Assembly: GCA_002383165.1 (NCBI GenBank)
Contig: DFXK01000014.1
Location: forward strand, 96,537-139,656
DNA length: 43,120 bases
Direction of reading: 5' to 3'
From: Flavobacteriales bacterium UBA4110
GTDB lineage: Bacteria > Bacteroidota > Bacteroidia > Flavobacteriales > Weeksellaceae
Below are positions 40,832 through 43,120 of the stretch, piece by piece (within the stretch, counting starts at the first letter, position 1; every line of letters begins with the position of its first letter). The position numbers and the translations under genes were made by a program. Below the pieces are notes generated by a model that was not told where the DNA came from, made no database searches, and was given only the letters and a program-made list of their open reading frames with translations.

Positions 40832-41315
40832 ATTTCTGCTGGAAGTCTGATATCAGAAGAAGGGAGTTTTCGCCTTCGTCTTTTCGATTATCTAATTTTC
40901 AAAGCGACGAAGTCGAGAGATATTGGTAGAGAATCAAACAGAGAGTAGATTCAAGGTGCGAAGCACCGACATAAGTAACATTATTGTCTTCAATATAAAT
41001 CTAAAACTAAGCCTGTCGAGATTCCTACGGAATGACAAAAATGAATAAAAATCCTTTCAAAGTTTCAAGCTAAGAAAGGTGTAAAAAAGAAAATTTTAAG
41101 AAACATTTTAATTCTTGGAATTTTCTTTTTTATGTGAAGACCTCAATAGAGGCAAAGCGCGCCCCGGCTTGAGTGGAGCTCTTTTTTCTTGGCAAACAAG
41201 ACAAGAAAAAAAGCGGGAACGGAAGACGGATAAAGGCGCCCAAATAATTAATAAAGTTAAAAAATAATAACAGCAAAAAGCCAAAAGCTAATTGCCAAAA
41301 GCTAAATTACAATTT
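40832..41315. other. Repeat-rich spacer between nrdB and nrdA
   Basis: No gene. Contains GGTGC-GAA-GCACC (40955-40967), the word GAGATTCCTACGGAATGACA (about 41018-41037), which I recall as a dispersed flavobacterial repeat, and the larger hairpin repeat B at 41163-41245. The end (41270-41310) has the direct repeat GCCAAAAGCTAA, twice. Whether nrdA has its own promoter is not clear. Confidence 0.55.
41163..41245 (+). repeat. Dispersed hairpin repeat, copy B
   Basis: CCCCGGCTTGAGTGGAGCTC, stem CTTTTTTCTTG (41181-41191) with CAAGAAAAAAAG (41202-41213), then GCGGGAACGGAAGACGGATA. AGTGGA (41172-41177) and AACGGA (41218-41223) are 40 nt apart, matching the layout of copy A on the other strand at 38221-38313. 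Confidence 0.65.
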
Positions 41316-42974
41316 ATGATGGACGAAAATATAGATATCTGGTGGCTCAACGAAGAGTCTGAGCAAATGCTTAACAGAGGTTACCTTTTGAAAGGGGAGA
41401 CTGTGGAAGGCGCAATCGACAGAATTACAACTGCAGCGGCAAAACGCCTTTATAAACCAGAATTGCAACCGGCTTTCAAAGAGATGATTGTGAAAGGCTG
41501 GATTAGTTTTTCTTCTCCAGTTTGGGCCAATATGGGAACACAACGTGGTTTGCCGATATCTTGTTTCAACGTTCATATTCCTGATAATATAGAAGGGATT
41601 ACTCACAAATTGGGTGAAGTCATTATGCAGACAAAAATCGGAGGTGGAACTTCTGGTTATTTCGGCGAATTGAGAAACAGAGGAACTGCCGTTACAGACA
41701 ACGGAAAATCTTCCGGAGCAGTTTCTTTTATGAAATTGTACGATACAGCGATGGATGTGGTTTCCCAAGGTGGTGTGAGAAGAGGAGCGTTTGCAGCATA
41801 TCTAGATATTGACCACGGCGATATTGAAGAATTTTTGAGTATCAAAGATATCGGAAGTCCAATCCAGAACCTTTTCACAGGTATTTGTGTTCCAGATTAT
41901 TGGATGCAGGATATGATTGATGGTGATGTGGAGAAAAGAAAAATCTGGGCGAGAGTTCTGGAAAGCCGTCAGCAAAAAGGTTTGCCTTATATTTTCTTCA
42001 CAGACAACGTGAACAGAAACAAACCTCAGGTTTACAAAGATGCAGGATTGATGGTGAATGCAAGTAATCTTTGTTCAGAGATTATGTTACCTTCAACGGC
42101 TAACGAATCTTTCATTTGCTGTCTATCTTCTATGAATCTTGAATTGTATGATGAGTGGAAAGATACCAACGCTGTTAAATTGGCAATCTATTTCTTAGAC
42201 GCCGTTTTATCAGAATTCATTGAAAAAACAGAAGGTAATTATTACCTGACTTCAGCTAGAAACTTTGCGATACGTCACAGAGCTTTAGGTTTAGGCGTTC
42301 TTGGATACCATTCTTATTTGCAGAAAAATATGATTCCTTTCGAAAGTTTCGAAGCGACTCAGTTCAATGCGAGAGCATTCCGTCATATCAAAGAACAATC
42401 TGAAATTGCTTCTAAAGAATTAGCTAATATTTATGGAGAACCAGATATGCTGAAAGGTTATGGAATGAGAAATACAACCTTAATGGCGGTGGCTCCAACA
42501 ACTTCTAGTTCCGCAATCTTGGGACAAACGTCTCCTGGAATAGAGCCTTTCGCTTCCAACTATTACAAAGCAGGTTTGGCAAAAGGAAACTTTATGCGTA
42601 AAAACAAATATTTGGCTAAGTTGTTAGACGAAAAAGGTCTTGATAACGAAGAAACTTGGAGAACGATTATGCTGAATCACGGCTCTGTGCAACATCTTGA
42701 AGGTTTGACGGATGATGAGAAAGCCGTTTTCAAAACGTTTAGAGAGATTTCTCCAATGGAGATTGTTTCTCAGGCGGCTCAAAGACAGCAATATATTGAT
42801 CAGGCGCAATCGCTTAACTTGCAGATTCCATCGACTATGCCAGTAAAAGATGTTAATTTTGTAATGATTGAAGCGTGGAAAAAAGGTGTTAAAACATTGT
42901 ATTACCAAAGAAGTTCATCAGTTTCGAAAGAATTGATGGTCAACTTTGTGACGTGTTCCGCTTGTGAAGCATAG
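41316..42974 (+). CDS. nrdA: Class I ribonucleotide reductase, alpha subunit without ATP-cone
   Basis: 552 aa from the ATG at 41316 (MMDENIDIWWLNEESEQMLN; a second ATG is at 41319, and an upstream TTG at 41292 is unlikely). Reduces ribonucleoside diphosphates. Active-site residues: C83 (GLPISCFNVH, the first redox Cys), N251-x-C253-x-E255 (NLCSE, thiyl-radical site), a Cys in SFICCLSSMNLELY (second redox Cys), the YY pair (LYYQRSSS) of radical transfer, and C547-x-x-C550 at the C-terminus (TCSACEA) for reductant. The N-terminus starts directly in the ten-stranded barrel domain, so the overall-activity ATP-cone of about 95 residues in E. coli NrdA is absent. Confidence 0.96.
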   Translation: MMDENIDIWWLNEESEQMLNRGYLLKGETVEGAIDRITTAAAKRLYKPELQPAFKEMIVKGWISFSSPVWANMGTQRGLPISCFNVHIPDNIEGITHKLGEVIMQTKIGGGTSGYFGELRNRGTAVTDNGKSSGAVSFMKLYDTAMDVVSQGGVRRGAFAAYLDIDHGDIEEFLSIKDIGSPIQNLFTGICVPDYWMQDMIDGDVEKRKIWARVLESRQQKGLPYIFFTDNVNRNKPQVYKDAGLMVNASNLCSEIMLPSTANESFICCLSSMNLELYDEWKDTNAVKLAIYFLDAVLSEFIEKTEGNYYLTSARNFAIRHRALGLGVLGYHSYLQKNMIPFESFEATQFNARAFRHIKEQSEIASKELANIYGEPDMLKGYGMRNTTLMAVAPTTSSSAILGQTSPGIEPFASNYYKAGLAKGNFMRKNKYLAKLLDEKGLDNEETWRTIMLNHGSVQHLEGLTDDEKAVFKTFREISPMEIVSQAAQRQQYIDQAQSLNLQIPSTMPVKDVNFVMIEAWKKGVKTLYYQRSSSVSKELMVNFVTCSACEA

Positions 42975-43004
42975 TCAATAATTAACAATAAACAATTGAT
43001 AATT

Positions 43005-43037
43005 AAAGCCATCTTGTTGCAAACGAGGTGGTTTTTG
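43005..43037 (+). terminator. Terminator after nrdA
   Basis: AAAGCCATCTTG (43005-43016) pairs with CGAGGTGGTTTT (43024-43035), 12 pairs including three G-U, then a short T run. Confidence 0.65.
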
Positions 43038-43050
43038 TTTGAATTTCTTT

Positions 43051-43120
43051 GCTGAGTTTACGGCTTTGCGAACTTAAAAGCATTCAGTTAATCAAAAAAA
43101 AACTTTGCGGACTTTGCGTT
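43051..43120 (+). repeat. Dispersed TTTGCG repeat, copy 2 (runs off the window)
   Basis: GCTGAGtttacggc, then TTTGCGAACtTAAAA, an AT spacer with AATCA, and AAAACTTTGCGgacTTTGCGTT. Same blocks in the same order as 38412-38484. Confidence 0.6.

Noticed and set aside
41307..41878. Minus-strand ORFs over the start of nrdA
   Set aside because: Antisense of a well-supported enzyme gene, no motifs.

Overview
The window looks like a chromosome segment of a Bacteroidota bacterium of the class Flavobacteriia, close to Chryseobacterium/Epilithonimonas (Weeksellaceae). The grounds are: proteins with type IX secretion (T9SS) tails; DUF4403, DUF4270 and DUF4907 family proteins; an AT-rich genome with almost no Shine-Dalgarno sequences before starts; promoters of the Bacteroidota form TTG-N19..21-TAnnTTTG; and zinc-free forms of ribosomal proteins S14 and L36. 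The genus is inferred by recognition, not by a search.

Region 1 (1-19541) is the str/S10/spc/alpha ribosomal superoperon: the 3' end of fusA, rpsJ, then rplC-rplD-rplW-rplB-rpsS-rplV-rpsC-rplP-rpmC-rpsQ-rplN-rplX-rplE-rpsN, then rpsH-rplF-rplR-rpsE-rpmD-rplO-secY-infA-rpmJ-rpsM-rpsK-rpsD-rpoA-rplQ. It is cut in two places. About 5 kb lies between rpsJ and rplC: a T9SS-tail relic, an iron-permease-family membrane protein and a two-gene convergent operon of exported proteins. rplC then restarts from its own promoter. A second break, with hairpin, new promoter and 200-nt leader, lies between rpsN and rpsH.

Region 2 (19598-30460) is envelope and secretion: a DUF4403 protein, a T9SS-exported M4 metalloprotease, deoD, and a divergent cluster. 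One arm of the cluster is Kelch lipoprotein, DUF4907 lipoprotein, LytS-like kinase and LytTR regulator; the other is a DUF4270 lipoprotein and an outer-membrane beta-barrel.

Region 3 (30461-37667) is a 7.2-kb integrated element in the 3' end of the tmRNA gene ssrA, bounded by a 16-bp direct repeat. It carries a tyrosine integrase with tandem 11-bp candidate arm sites at both ends, a gene interrupted by an in-frame TAA, a small HTH protein, and a 476-aa protein that appears to have the three polymerase motifs A, B and C of the family-A DNA polymerase / T7-like RNA polymerase fold. It also has repeated TTCCCTAA motifs at the HTH promoter, a structured leader with a SAM-I-riboswitch-like core, several small unknown cargo genes and a GC-richer structured segment. 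No relaxase or phage structural gene is visible. This is the best candidate for something undescribed.

Region 4 (37653-43120) holds intact ssrA (tag GNEEFALAA), intergenic DNA with dispersed hairpin repeats, a secreted carboxypeptidase-regulatory-like protein, and the class I ribonucleotide reductase genes nrdB and nrdA. Neither reductase subunit has an ATP-cone, and the genes are separated by about 480 bp of repeat-rich DNA.
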